A model generated the notes under the pieces. That model made no database searches, was not told the DNA's origin, and was given only the letters and a program-made list of their open reading frames with translations. DNA of 24,384 nt, from the NCBI GenBank assembly GCA_002381565.1, contig DFWZ01000001.1:22418-46801 (forward strand), written 5' to 3'. The translations under genes were made by a program, and so were the position numbers. Below, piece after piece: positions 1 to 10,615 of this stretch. Positions within the stretch are counted from its first letter, which is position 1; every line of letters begins with the position of its first letter. Source of the stretch: Gallionella sp. UBA4121. Lineage in GTDB: Bacteria > Pseudomonadota > Gammaproteobacteria > Burkholderiales > Gallionellaceae.

Positions 1-2355
<2,355 letters not shown>

Positions 2356-2372
<17 letters not shown>

Positions 2373-2451
2373 AGTCAGATGCCAGCCTCTAGTCCTTGGT
2401 TTTTAGATAACCCCGCGAAGCGGACAACATCAACCAGCTGCTAACGACTGC
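2356..2451. repeat. Heptad-bearing palindromic repeat, copy A (3' end of carB)
   Basis: Two perfect AGTCGCT heptads (2357-2370) overlap the last codons and stop of carB. A palindromic core CCGCGAAGCGG follows at 2412-2422, then CTAACGACTGC at 2441-2451. The ends CAGTC (2356-2360) and GACTG (2446-2450) are inverted. The stretch from TTTTTAG to the right end closely resembles copy B downstream of greA: both have a TTTAG...CCCGCGnAGCGGACAAC core followed by CTAACGACT. It fills most of the carB-greA spacer. It may act in transcript processing or termination, but no function is known. Confidence 0.7.
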
Positions 2452-2453
2452 TT

Positions 2454-2459
2454 TATAAT
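2454..2459 (+). promoter_or_regulatory. Possible -10 box for greA
   Basis: A perfect TATAAT lies 26 bases before the greA ATG, just right of repeat copy A. I see no good -35 hexamer at 16-18 bases upstream and no TG extension, so this is only a candidate. The ATG at 2485 is preceded by GAGAG at 2473-2477. Confidence 0.3.
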
Positions 2460-2484
2460 AATCAACAACTATGAGAGTTTCAGT

Positions 2485-2961
2485 ATGATCAAGATTCCTT
2501 TGACTTTAGTTGGCGCGGAAAAGCTGCGTCAAGAGTTGCACAAGCTTAAGACGGTAGAACGTCCCTGGGTAATCAACGCGATTTCCGAAGCGCGAGCGCA
2601 GGGCGATCTGTCCGAAAATGCAGAATATGAGGCAGCGAAGGACAGGCAGGGTTTCGTTGAAGGCCGCATCATCGAGCTGGAAAGCAAATTGGGCAGTGCG
2701 CAGATCATCGATCCTACGACGCTCAATGCCAGCGGACGTTGCGTATTTGGCGCGACTGTCATTCTGGAAGAATCGACCAGCGGCGATGTGGTGACTTATC
2801 AGATCGTAGGTGACGATGAAGCGAATATCAAGGAGCGCAAGATTTCGATCAGTTCTCCGATTGCGCGTGCGCTGATTGGCAAGAGCAGCGGTGATGTGGC
2901 TGAGGTGAAGACCCCCGGCGGCATCAGGGAGTACGAATTGATTGAGGTTCAGTACATCTGA
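2485..2961 (+). CDS. greA: Transcription elongation factor GreA
   Basis: Binds the RNA polymerase secondary channel and stimulates cleavage of backtracked RNA. The 158 residues match the usual family length. The N-terminal coiled coil (about residues 1-75) carries the tip motif GDLSENAEYEAAKDRQ with the acidic pair D41 and E44 that helps position the catalytic metal. The C-terminal FKBP-like domain (about 80-158) ends in IREYELIEVQYI. The start is supported by GAGAG seven bases upstream. The gene follows carB in the same direction, with repeat elements on both sides (2356-2451 and 2965-3048), and converges on yhbY. Identification is certain. Confidence 0.98.
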   Translation: MIKIPLTLVGAEKLRQELHKLKTVERPWVINAISEARAQGDLSENAEYEAAKDRQGFVEGRIIELESKLGSAQIIDPTTLNASGRCVFGATVILEESTSGDVVTYQIVGDDEANIKERKISISSPIARALIGKSSGDVAEVKTPGGIREYELIEVQYI

Positions 2962-2964
2962 GAA

Positions 2965-3048
2965 GCAGTCATTAGACGTTAGTCTTTAGTTAATCCCGCG
3001 TAGCGGACAACTCCAGCTAACGACTAATCGCTAACGACTAGCAACTGC
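2965..3048. repeat. Heptad-bearing palindromic repeat, copy B (between greA and yhbY)
   Basis: The element starts three bases after the greA stop and ends two bases before the yhbY stop, filling the convergent spacer. Terminal GCAGT (2965) and ACTGC (to 3048) are inverted. The left arm has heptads TAGACGT, TAGTCTT and TAGTTAA (2973-2993). The core CCGCGTAGCGG is at 2996-3006. The right arm has CTAACGA, CTAATCG, CTAACGA and CTAGCAA (3017-3044). The arms are approximately reverse complementary, so the transcript from either strand could fold. It could serve as a bidirectional terminator or transcript stabiliser, but it lacks a U-tract. Confidence 0.75.
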
Positions 3049-3050
3049 TC

Positions 3051-3401
3051 TTATCTGTTGCCCAGCTGTTTCTTGGTCAACGGTTTCTTGCCCTTGTGGC
3101 GCGGCATCTGGCGGATTTCCATTTTGTGTGCGTCCGGGTTGGGCAGATAGACAACCAGGATTTTGCCGATATGTTGCACAGGCGCCGCGTTCAGTTTAGC
3201 GCAGATCTCGGCGAGAATGGCTTCGCGCTCGGGGCGTTCTGCCATGACGCGAATCTTGATGAGTTCATGGAGTTTTAAAGTCAGCTCGATTTCTTTCAAG
3301 ACAGATTCTGTCAAACCCGCATTGCCTATCATGACGGTTGGTTTTAATTGGTGTGCGCGGCCTTTCAGGGCGAGGCGTTCTGCTACGGTCAGGACTGGCA
3401 T
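3051..3401 (-). CDS. yhbY: CRM-domain RNA-binding protein YhbY
   Basis: Small CRM-domain protein that associates with pre-50S ribosomal particles. It spans 116 residues from the ATG at 3401 (MPVLTVAERLALKGRAHQLK). A TTG four codons further up is open, but the ATG is chosen because family members begin this way and a TTGAGAA purine run sits about eight bases before it. The CRM signature is clear: a GxxG-type loop in VMIGNAGLTESVLKEIELTL followed by KLHELIKIRV. The C-terminus is basic (RHKGKKPLTKKQLGNR). It diverges from rlmE with only 39 bases between starts, so the two promoters must overlap; both genes act on the large ribosomal subunit. Confidence 0.95.
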   Translation of the reverse strand: MPVLTVAERLALKGRAHQLKPTVMIGNAGLTESVLKEIELTLKLHELIKIRVMAERPEREAILAEICAKLNAAPVQHIGKILVVYLPNPDAHKMEIRQMPRHKGKKPLTKKQLGNR

Positions 3402-3440
3402 AATTTTTCTCAATTTTTTCTAAGGCGTGGATTCTAAACG

Positions 3441-4061
3441 ATGAAGCCTTCCAAAACCAGTAAACAGTGGATGCGAGAGCATATTAACGATCCTTTTGTG
3501 CAACAAGCGCAGAAAGAAGGCTACCGATCGCGCGCAGCCTACAAACTTCTGGAGATCAACGCCCGTGATCATTTGCTAAAACCCGGGCTGGTGGTCGTGG
3601 ATCTGGGAGCGACACCGGGTGGATGGTGCCAGGTGGCGGCAGCTATCGTGGGATCGGCTGGCAAAGTGGTTGCACTGGACCTGTTGCCTCTAGAACCTTT
3701 GCGCGGCGTGGAGTTTATTCAGGGCGATTTTCGCGATGAGGCTGTGCTCGCCAAACTTGAAGCCAGCTTACAAAATAAGCCGGTTGGGCTTGTAATTTCA
3801 GATATGGCCCCCAACTTCAGTGGCGTAGGTTCCGTGGATCAGGATCGCGCAATGTATCTGGCTGAGCTGGCAATGGAATTTGCCTTTGAACATCTGAACC
3901 CGGAAGGCAGTTTTCTGGTTAAAGTATTTCAAGGTACCGGGTTTGAGGATTACATGAAATTGCTGCGCAGCCGTTTTGCCAAGGTAGTGGCGCGCAAACC
4001 CAAAGCTTCGCGGGATCGCAGCAGTGAAGTCTATCTGCTGGGAACAGGAAAGCTTGAGTAA
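3441..4061 (+). CDS. rlmE: 23S rRNA (uridine-2552 2'-O) methyltransferase RlmE
   Basis: FtsJ/RrmJ family enzyme that methylates the 2'-O of U2552 in the A-loop of 23S rRNA using SAM, late in 50S assembly. The product is 206 residues. The SAM-binding motif VVVDLGATPGGWCQVAA is at residues 51-67. The catalytic K-D-K-E tetrad is complete: K35 (SRAAYKLLEI), D121 (VISDMAPNFSG), K161 (FLVKVFQGTG) and E196 (DRSSEVYLLG), each three lower than the E. coli numbers. The Shine-Dalgarno match is poor (AAGG about 15 bases upstream). It is followed by ftsH after 58 bases, the conserved proteobacterial pair. Confidence 0.98.
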   Translation: MKPSKTSKQWMREHINDPFVQQAQKEGYRSRAAYKLLEINARDHLLKPGLVVVDLGATPGGWCQVAAAIVGSAGKVVALDLLPLEPLRGVEFIQGDFRDEAVLAKLEASLQNKPVGLVISDMAPNFSGVGSVDQDRAMYLAELAMEFAFEHLNPEGSFLVKVFQGTGFEDYMKLLRSRFAKVVARKPKASRDRSSEVYLLGTGKLE

Positions 4062-4082
4062 TCAGCGGATACATAGTCTAAT
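4054..4082 (+). promoter_or_regulatory. Candidate sigma-70 promoter for ftsH
   Basis: TTGAGT (4054-4059) and TCTAAT (4077-4082) are separated by 17 bases, matching the consensus at four and five of six positions. The -35 lies in the last codons of rlmE. Transcription would start near 4089, within the ACATACC/GGTATGT hairpin (4084-4102) before the ftsH start. Read by eye only. Confidence 0.42.
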
Positions 4083-4083
4083 G

Positions 4084-4102
4084 ACATACCTCTGTGGTAT
4101 GT
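4084..4102 (+). other. Small hairpin in the ftsH leader
   Basis: ACATACC (4084-4090) and GGTATGT (4096-4102) are perfect seven-base inverted arms with a TCTGT loop. The hairpin ends six bases before the AAGGA ribosome-binding site at 4109-4113. It could influence ftsH translation or transcript stability, or simply be the 5' end structure; there is no U-tract, so it is not an intrinsic terminator. Confidence 0.5.
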
Positions 4103-4119
4103 GTGTATAAGGAATTATT

Positions 4120-6042
4120 TTGAACAATTTTAAAAGTATTGCAATTTGGCTGGTTGTGGCTTTGGTTCTGATGACAGTATTCAATCAGTTCAATTCCCGC
4201 CAGCAACTGACGGCGCAAGCACATCTCGATTACTCTCAGTTCCTCGATGAGGTCAAGAAAGGTCAGATTGCCAAGGTGGTCATCGAAGGGCGCACATTGA
4301 ATGCGACGACGACGGACGGCAAGCGCATCAGTACCTACGCACCCAGCGATTTGTGGATGGTCTCTGATCTGCTGAAAAATGGCGTGAACATCGAGGCTAA
4401 GCCCGAGGAAGAACAGTCCTTCCTGATGAATATTTTCGTCTCCTGGTTTCCGATGATTTTGTTGATCGGCGTGTGGGTGTTCTTCATGCGCCAGATGCAG
4501 GGCGGCGGCAAGGGCGGTGCATTCTCCTTCGGCAAGTCGCGTGCACGCATGCTGGACGAGGCCAAGGAGCGTGTGACTTTTGCCGATGTGGCCGGTTGCG
4601 ATGAGGCCAAGGAGGAGGTGTCCGAATTGGTGGACTTTCTGCGCGACCCGACCAAGTTTCAGAATCTGGGTGGGCGTATTCCGCGCGGTGTGCTGATGGT
4701 GGGTAGCCCGGGTACCGGCAAGACATTGCTGGCGAAGGCGATTGCAGGCGAGGCCAAGGTGCCTTTCTTTTCGATCTCCGGTTCCGATTTTGTGGAAATG
4801 TTCGTAGGCGTAGGCGCGGCCCGTGTGCGCGACATGTTCGAGCAGGCCAAGAAGCAGGCTCCCTGTATCATCTTTATCGATGAAATCGATGCAGTTGGGC
4901 GTCAGCGCGGGGCGGGCCTGGGTGGCGGCAACGATGAACGCGAGCAGACGCTGAACGCCTTGCTGGTCGAGATGGATGGTTTTGAAGGGGCAAGCGGCGT
5001 GATTGTGATCGCCGCAACGAATCGACCCGACGTGCTGGATGCCGCGTTGTTGCGGCCCGGTCGTTTCGATCGTCAGGTGGTCGTGCCTTTGCCGGACATT
5101 CGTGGCCGCGAACAGATTTTGATGGTGCATATGCGCAAAGTGCCTTGCGCGCCGGACGTGGATGCCAATGTCATTGCACGTGGCACACCCGGTATGTCAG
5201 GGGCTGATCTGGCCAATCTGGTGAATGAGGCCGCGCTTTTTGCCGCGAGACGTGCAAAGCGCTTTGTAGAAATGGATGATTTCGAGGCAGCTAAAGACAA
5301 GATATTCATGGGCGCAGAACGCCGTTCCATGGTGATGCCTGAAGAGGAGCGTCGCAACACGGCTTACCATGAGTCGGGTCATGCCGTGGTTGCCAAGCTA
5401 TCTCCCAAGACGGATCCGGTACACAAGGTGACGATCATCCCTCGCGGTCGTGCCTTGGGTCTGACCATGCAATTGCCATCTGAGGATCGCTACAGTATGG
5501 ACAAGGAGCGCATCCTGTCCACCATTGCCGTGTTGTTTGGAGGACGCATTGCCGAAGAGGTTTTCATGCACCAGATGACGACAGGTGCGTCGAACGATTT
5601 TGAGCGTGCCACGGATATGGCGCGCAAGATGGTTACCCAGTGGGGGATGTCTGATGCACTGGGCCCCATGGTGTATGGCGAGAACGAGGGTGAGGTCTTT
5701 CTGGGGCGTTCGGTTACCACCCACAAGAATATTTCTGAAGCGACCATGCAGAAAGTGGATAATGAAATCCGCCGCATCATCGACCAGCAGTATGCGTTGG
5801 CGCGCAACCTGATCGAAACGAACCGCGACAAGATCGAGGCGATGACAAAGGCCTTGCTTGAATGGGAAACGATAGACGCTGATCAGATCAACGATATCAT
5901 GGCCGGTAATCCGCCGCGTCATCCGAAGCCCAGCCAGTACACGCAGGCACCTAAACCGCCAAAAGATGAGGCTCCTACCGCGCCAGCGGTAGCCCCTGCT
6001 CCGCCGACCACAACGCCTACGCAACCCGCGCAGGAAATCTGA
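4120..6042 (+). CDS. ftsH: ATP-dependent zinc metalloprotease FtsH
   Basis: Membrane-anchored AAA+ protease that degrades misfolded membrane proteins and unstable regulators. The start is TTG at 4120, chosen because AAGGA (4109-4113) lies six bases upstream and the protein opens with the expected MNNFKSIAIWLVVALVLM. The 640 residues contain transmembrane segments at about 5-22 and 104-123, Walker A GSPGTGKT at 195-202, Walker B IIFIDEID at 250-257, a second-region-of-homology stretch AATNRPDVLDAALLRPGRFD, and the zinc motif H417-E-S-G-H421 with a likely third ligand D493 in TTGASNDFERAT. The last 45 residues are proline-rich and unlikely to be conserved. A heptad inverted repeat begins right after the stop. 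Confidence 0.98.
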   Translation: MNNFKSIAIWLVVALVLMTVFNQFNSRQQLTAQAHLDYSQFLDEVKKGQIAKVVIEGRTLNATTTDGKRISTYAPSDLWMVSDLLKNGVNIEAKPEEEQSFLMNIFVSWFPMILLIGVWVFFMRQMQGGGKGGAFSFGKSRARMLDEAKERVTFADVAGCDEAKEEVSELVDFLRDPTKFQNLGGRIPRGVLMVGSPGTGKTLLAKAIAGEAKVPFFSISGSDFVEMFVGVGAARVRDMFEQAKKQAPCIIFIDEIDAVGRQRGAGLGGGNDEREQTLNALLVEMDGFEGASGVIVIAATNRPDVLDAALLRPGRFDRQVVVPLPDIRGREQILMVHMRKVPCAPDVDANVIARGTPGMSGADLANLVNEAALFAARRAKRFVEMDDFEAAKDKIFMGAERRSMVMPEEERRNTAYHESGHAVVAKLSPKTDPVHKVTIIPRGRALGLTMQLPSEDRYSMDKERILSTIAVLFGGRIAEEVFMHQMTTGASNDFERATDMARKMVTQWGMSDALGPMVYGENEGEVFLGRSVTTHKNISEATMQKVDNEIRRIIDQQYALARNLIETNRDKIEAMTKALLEWETIDADQINDIMAGNPPRHPKPSQYTQAPKPPKDEAPTAPAVAPAPPTTTPTQPAQEI

Positions 6043-6047
6043 AAAAA

Positions 6048-6120
6048 GGATTGAGGAACGGGGATTGAGGATTGAGTAACTGCTCAGCGCCTCGCTCCTC
6101 GCTCCTCGATCCTCGCTCCT
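6048..6120. repeat. Heptad inverted repeat between ftsH and folP
   Basis: The left arm is a purine-rich array: GGATTGA (6048-6054), GGAACGG, GGATTGA and GGATTGA (to 6075). The right arm is a pyrimidine-rich array: CGCTCCT (6093-6099), CGCTCCT, CGATCCT and CGCTCCT (6114-6120). The arms are imperfectly reverse complementary with the same seven-base period, separated by GTAACTGCTCAGCGCCT. The right arm ends one base before the folP ATG and leaves it without a ribosome-binding site. Confidence 0.8.
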
Positions 6121-6121
6121 G

Positions 6122-6943
6122 ATGTTGTTCTGCGGCCCATTCCAGCTTAACCTTTCACGTCCTCTCGTGATGGGTATCCTTAATGTCACACCCGATTCAT
6201 TCTCCGATGGTGGTTTGCATAATCGGCGTGATGCGGCCATTGCACATGCGCGGCAATTGATCGCGGAAGGGGCGGATATCATCGATATCGGCGGAGAGTC
6301 GACTCGCCCGGGGGCCGCGCCTGTTAGTGTGCAGGAGGAGCTGGACCGGGTGCTGCCTGTCATCGAAGGGCTGCCGGGCGTTCCTGTTTCGATCGACACA
6401 TTCAAACCCGAAGTGATGAAACAGGCAATCGCAGCTGGCGTACATATGGTCAACGACATCAACGCGTTGCAGGACGCGTCGGCGATGAAGGCCGTCGCGA
6501 TGAGCCGCGTCGCGGTATGTCTGATGCACAAGCAGGGCAATCCGCAAACCATGCAGCTGCTGCCTGGTTACACGGATGTCGTGGACGAGGTGGCCAGTTT
6601 TTTACGGGCACGCATCAACGCGGCGGAGGCGGCTGGCATAGAACGTCAGCGGATCGTCATCGATCCTGGTTTTGGTTTTGGCAAAACGCTGCACCACAAT
6701 TTGTTGCTGTTGCGTGAATTGAATGTATTGACCAGGCTCGGTGTGCCGATATTGGCAGGGCTATCCAGAAAGTCCATGTTGGGTACGTTGACGGGGCAGG
6801 ATGCCCGGCACCGAATGCCTGCCAGTGTTGCGGCGGCATTGATCGCCGTGCAACGCGGCGCTTCCATTGTGCGGGTACATGATGTGCAGGCAACGGTGGA
6901 TGCATTGAAAATATGGGAAGCAATTAACGGGGAAACAGAATGA
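6122..6943 (+). CDS. folP: Dihydropteroate synthase
   Basis: Condenses dihydropterin pyrophosphate with p-aminobenzoate in folate synthesis; the sulfonamide target. The product is 273 residues, a TIM barrel. Motifs: MGILNVTPDSFSDGG around residues 17-31 (N21, D25), DIGGESTRPGA at 55-65, and DPGFGFGKT at 181-189. The start at 6122 matches the N-terminal length of E. coli FolP, yet no Shine-Dalgarno precedes it: the bases upstream are CTCCT-rich heptads. Expression may depend on coupling to ftsH or on RNA structure. The stop overlaps the glmM start by four bases (ATGA). nudB, another folate-pathway enzyme, lies at 22561. Confidence 0.97.
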   Translation: MLFCGPFQLNLSRPLVMGILNVTPDSFSDGGLHNRRDAAIAHARQLIAEGADIIDIGGESTRPGAAPVSVQEELDRVLPVIEGLPGVPVSIDTFKPEVMKQAIAAGVHMVNDINALQDASAMKAVAMSRVAVCLMHKQGNPQTMQLLPGYTDVVDEVASFLRARINAAEAAGIERQRIVIDPGFGFGKTLHHNLLLLRELNVLTRLGVPILAGLSRKSMLGTLTGQDARHRMPASVAAALIAVQRGASIVRVHDVQATVDALKIWEAINGETE

Positions 6944-8295
6944 GCAGAAAATATTTCGGTACTGATGGCATACGTGGCAGGGTCGGTGAATTCCCGATTA
7001 CCCCGCAGTTTGTGATGAGTCTGGGTTATGCTGCCGGCCGTGTGCTTGCAAGCGCCGAGCATAATGCCGGTGAGCGCTCGGCGGTATTGATAGGGAAGGA
7101 CACGCGCATCTCGGGTTATATGCTGGAATCGGCCCTGCAAGCAGGTCTCATCGCTGCCGGGGTTGACGTGTATCTGGCAGGTCCCATTCCCACTCCTGCC
7201 GTAGCTTATCTAACCCGCACACTGCGTTTGCAGGCAGGTATCGTAATTTCCGCCTCACACAATCCGTTTGAAGATAACGGCATCAAGTTCTTCTCCGCAA
7301 GCGGCAATAAATTGCCGGACAGTATTGAGCGTGCCATAGAAGCCGGCGTGGAGGCGGAAATCAAGATCGAGTCTTCAGAACTTCTAGGCAAGGCCCGTCG
7401 TCTCGATGATGCAGTCGGCCGCTATATCGAGTTCTGCAAGGGCACTTTTCCGTCTGCGATGAATTTGCGCGGCATGAAGATCGTTGTGGACAGTGCGCAT
7501 GGCGCAACCTATCACATCGCGCAGCATGTGCTTCATGAGTTGGGCGCAGAAGTTATTGCCATCGGTGTGCAGCCGGACGGGAAAAATATCAACGATGGAT
7601 ATGGGGCGACAGCGCCTGCGAACTTGCAGAAGGCAGTGGTTGAACATCACGCGGATCTGGGTATCGCTTTGGATGGCGACGGCGACAGGCTGGTGATGGT
7701 CGATAGCCTGGGCGTGCTCTACGACGGCGACCAGTTATTGTATGTCATCGCCCGTCATCGTCGGGAACAAGGCAAATTGTCGGGTGGTGTGATCGGCACG
7801 TTGATGACCAATCTGGCTTTTGAACACGCGATGCATAGCATGAAAATCCCGTTCCTGCGTGCGAAAGTGGGTGACCGCCACGTGATGGAGTTGTTGCAGC
7901 AGCAAGGCTGGCAATTGGGAGGTGAGAATTCCGGTCACATCATCTGTCTCGACAAGCACAGCACTGGAGACGGCATTGTATCCGCGCTGGAAGTGTTGCA
8001 TGCATTGCAAACTAATAAACAAAACCTGGCTGAGGCGGCGGGTGATTTGCAGCTCTATCCGCAAATACTCATAAACGTTCGGGTTGCCAAGGGGATTGAT
8101 TGCCTGGATCATCCGGATGTCAAAGCTGCCGTGGCCCTAGCGGAATCGGCACTCGATGGCCGCGGGCGCGTACTGTTGCGTCCGTCCGGCACGGAACCGC
8201 TGCTGCGCGTGATGGTGGAGGGCGAAGATCAACTGCTGGTCGAACAATGCGCGCAGCGCATTGCGGATGTGGTGCGCAAACTGGCATCAGCCTAA
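6940..8295 (+). CDS. glmM: Phosphoglucosamine mutase
   Basis: Interconverts glucosamine-6-phosphate and glucosamine-1-phosphate on the route to UDP-GlcNAc, peptidoglycan and LPS. The 451 residues have the family's four-domain alpha-D-phosphohexomutase layout: N-terminal FGTDGIRG, the phosphoserine loop ISASHNPFEDNGIKFF with catalytic serine at about residue 106, the Mg-binding loop DGDGDR at 245-250, the sugar-binding GENSGH, and the C-terminal phosphate loop RPSGTEPLLRVMVE. It is translationally coupled to folP by a four-base overlap, as in many proteobacteria. It is followed by a hairpin and converges on clpA instead of the secG often found downstream. Confidence 0.98.
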   Translation: MSRKYFGTDGIRGRVGEFPITPQFVMSLGYAAGRVLASAEHNAGERSAVLIGKDTRISGYMLESALQAGLIAAGVDVYLAGPIPTPAVAYLTRTLRLQAGIVISASHNPFEDNGIKFFSASGNKLPDSIERAIEAGVEAEIKIESSELLGKARRLDDAVGRYIEFCKGTFPSAMNLRGMKIVVDSAHGATYHIAQHVLHELGAEVIAIGVQPDGKNINDGYGATAPANLQKAVVEHHADLGIALDGDGDRLVMVDSLGVLYDGDQLLYVIARHRREQGKLSGGVIGTLMTNLAFEHAMHSMKIPFLRAKVGDRHVMELLQQQGWQLGGENSGHIICLDKHSTGDGIVSALEVLHALQTNKQNLAEAAGDLQLYPQILINVRVAKGIDCLDHPDVKAAVALAESALDGRGRVLLRPSGTEPLLRVMVEGEDQLLVEQCAQRIADVVRKLASA

Positions 8296-8301
8296 AAAGG
8301 A

Positions 8302-8332
8302 TTTGCCCGCGAAATGATATTTCGTGGGCAAA
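8302..8332. terminator. Hairpin between convergent glmM and clpA
   Basis: TTTGCCCGCGAAAT (8302-8315) pairs with ATTTCGTGGGCAAA (8319-8332) over 14 positions with one G-U, closing a GAT loop. It lies seven bases after the glmM stop. On the minus strand it is followed by TCC and a T5 run, so it fits termination of clpA better than glmM; a bidirectional role is plausible. Confidence 0.7.
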
Positions 8333-8358
8333 AGTTGAGGTATTGTATTTGATCGGTT

Positions 8359-10614
8359 TTAGATCGCTACGGCCTCTTCCTCAAACTCCAGTACGACTTT
8401 GTCGTCCTTCACGTCCACGGTGACCCGGCCGCCGTGCGCCAGGCGACCGAACAGCAGTTCGTCGGCAAGCGCCGAACGAATGGTGTCCTGAATCAGTCTG
8501 GCCATGGGTCGGGCACCCATCAGCGGGTCGAATCCCTTTTCGGCCAGATGCGCTTTGAGTGCATCGGTGAAAATCGCATCGACTTTTTTATCGTGCAACT
8601 GTTCTTCAAGTTGCATCAGGAACTTGTCCACCACGCGCAGGATGACTTCCGTGTCCAGCGGTGCGAACGAGACGATGGCATCCAGACGGTTACGGAATTC
8701 AGGCGTGAATATCCGTTTGATGTCTGCCATTTCGTCGCCGGTAGAAGCGGTCTTGGTGAAGCCGATCTGCGTCTTGTTCAAGGCTTCCGCGCCTGCGTTG
8801 GTCGTCATGATGACGACCACGTTGCGAAAATCGGCTTTTCGTCCGTTATTGTCGGTCAGCGTGCCATGATCCATCACCTGCAGCAGAATGTTGAAAACGT
8901 CCGGATGCGCCTTTTCGATTTCGTCCAGCAACAGTACGCAATGAGGCTGTTTGCTGATCGCTTCCGTGAGTAATCCTCCCTGGTCGAAACCGACATAGCC
9001 GGGTGGTGCGCCGATCAGGCGCGACACGGCATGGCGTTCCATGTATTCGGACATGTCGAAGCGGTGCAGCGGCATGCCCATCGCAAATGCCAGCTGGCGC
9101 GCAACTTCGGTCTTACCCACGCCGGTGGGGCCCGAGAACAGGAAGCTGCCGATGGGTTTATGCGGGTTGCCAAGACCGCTGCGCGACATCTTGATGGCGG
9201 TGGCAAGTGCATCGATTGCCTTGTTTTGACCGAATACCACTGCTTTCAAATCGCGATCCAGCGTCTTCAGTGCGTTGCGGTCATCGTGCGACACGGTGCG
9301 CGTCGGAATGCGCGCAATCTTTGCGATAATCTCCTCGATCTCGTGCTTGCCGACCACCTTTTTTTGCCTGGACTTGGGCAGGATGCGTTGCGCAGCCCCA
9401 GCCTCATCCAGCACGTCGATTGCCTTGTCCGGCAAATGACGGTCGTTGATGAAGCGAGCGGATAACTCGGCTGCGCTGGTGATCGCCGCTGCGCTGAACT
9501 TGATGCTGTGGTGCTGCTCGAAACGTGACTTCAAACCCTTCAGAATCTCGATGGTCTGCTCCACGGAGGGTTCGGGTACATCGACCTTCTGGAAGCGGCG
9601 CGACAGCGCGGAATCCTTCTCAAAGATGCTGCGATATTCCTGATAGGTGGTAGCCCCGATGCACTTTAACGCGCCGCTTGATAACGCGGGTTTGAGCAGG
9701 TTAGACGCATCCATGGTGCCACCGGAGGCTGCGCCCGCGCCGATCAGTGTGTGTATCTCATCGATAAACAATATCGCGTGAGGTGCATCTTTCAGTTCTT
9801 TGAGCACAGCCTTCAGTCGTTGCTCGAAGTCGCCCCGATATTTTGTGCCGGCCAGCAGCGCACCCATGTCCAGCGAGTAGACATGCGCATCCTTGAGAAT
9901 GTCCGGTACGTTATCTTCGATAATGCGGCGCGCCAGGCCTTCTGCAATGGCGGTTTTGCCCACGCCCGCCTCGCCGACCAGCAGCGGATTATTTTTACGG
10001 CGGCGGCACAGGGTCTGGATGACGCGTTCCAGCTCAGGTTCGCGCCCGATCAGCGGGTCAATTTTTCCTGCCAGTGCCAGTGCGTTCAAATCAACTGTGT
10101 AATGACTGAGCGCGCCATCATCGCTTGCGGGCTGTTCAGTTGCAGTTTCCCCTTGCTCTGGCGCCGGATTGGTTTGGGGGTCTTTACTGCTGATACCGTG
10201 GACGATGTGATTGACGACATCCAGACGGCTGATATTGCGCTGAGTCAGAAAATGCACCGCATGCGAATCCTTTTCACCAAACAGCGCGGCGAGAATATTC
10301 GCGCCGGAGACTTCCTTTTTGTTGGCAGATTGCGCGTGCAGAATGGCGCGCTGGATGACGCGCTGAAACCCGAGGGTGGGTTGCGTGTCCATTTCGCCAT
10401 TGCCGGAAACAACGGGGGTGTTGCTGTCTATAAATTCCGTGACAACCTGGCGCAACTCTTCTACATCCGCGTGGCAGGCACGTAAAACTTGTGCCGCTGA
10501 AGCATTGTCAAGCATGGCGAGCAGCAAATGCTCCACAGTGATGAACTCGTGGCGCTTCTGGCGAGCTTCAACAAAAGCCAAATGCAAACTCACTTCCAAT
10601 TCCTGAGCAATCAT
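8359..10614 (-). CDS. clpA: ATP-dependent Clp protease ATPase subunit ClpA
   Basis: Class I Hsp100 unfoldase that feeds substrates, including N-degron proteins brought by ClpS, into ClpP. The start MIAQELEVSLHLAF at 10614 is chosen because GGAGG lies nine bases upstream; the frame is open 19 codons further up, but that part overlaps clpS. The 751 residues include the N-terminal repeat domain (1-145), an acidic linker, Walker A1 GEAGVGKT at 214-221, Walker B1 ILFIDEIH, Walker A2 GPTGVGKT at 495-502, Walker B2 VLLLDEIEKAH, and the ClpP-docking loop as IGF at 617-619. It follows clpS with a one-base gap; the ribosome-binding site lies in the clpS tail, indicating coupled translation. No clpP is in the window. 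Confidence 0.98.
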   Translation of the reverse strand: MIAQELEVSLHLAFVEARQKRHEFITVEHLLLAMLDNASAAQVLRACHADVEELRQVVTEFIDSNTPVVSGNGEMDTQPTLGFQRVIQRAILHAQSANKKEVSGANILAALFGEKDSHAVHFLTQRNISRLDVVNHIVHGISSKDPQTNPAPEQGETATEQPASDDGALSHYTVDLNALALAGKIDPLIGREPELERVIQTLCRRRKNNPLLVGEAGVGKTAIAEGLARRIIEDNVPDILKDAHVYSLDMGALLAGTKYRGDFEQRLKAVLKELKDAPHAILFIDEIHTLIGAGAASGGTMDASNLLKPALSSGALKCIGATTYQEYRSIFEKDSALSRRFQKVDVPEPSVEQTIEILKGLKSRFEQHHSIKFSAAAITSAAELSARFINDRHLPDKAIDVLDEAGAAQRILPKSRQKKVVGKHEIEEIIAKIARIPTRTVSHDDRNALKTLDRDLKAVVFGQNKAIDALATAIKMSRSGLGNPHKPIGSFLFSGPTGVGKTEVARQLAFAMGMPLHRFDMSEYMERHAVSRLIGAPPGYVGFDQGGLLTEAISKQPHCVLLLDEIEKAHPDVFNILLQVMDHGTLTDNNGRKADFRNVVVIMTTNAGAEALNKTQIGFTKTASTGDEMADIKRIFTPEFRNRLDAIVSFAPLDTEVILRVVDKFLMQLEEQLHDKKVDAIFTDALKAHLAEKGFDPLMGARPMARLIQDTIRSALADELLFGRLAHGGRVTVDVKDDKVVLEFEEEAVAI

Positions 10615-10615
10615 T

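Noticed and set aside
5398..6552. A 384-codon minus-strand frame spanning the end of ftsH and the start of folP
   Set aside because: It crosses two solid genes on the other strand, reads through the heptad repeat, and shows no family motif or ribosome-binding site.
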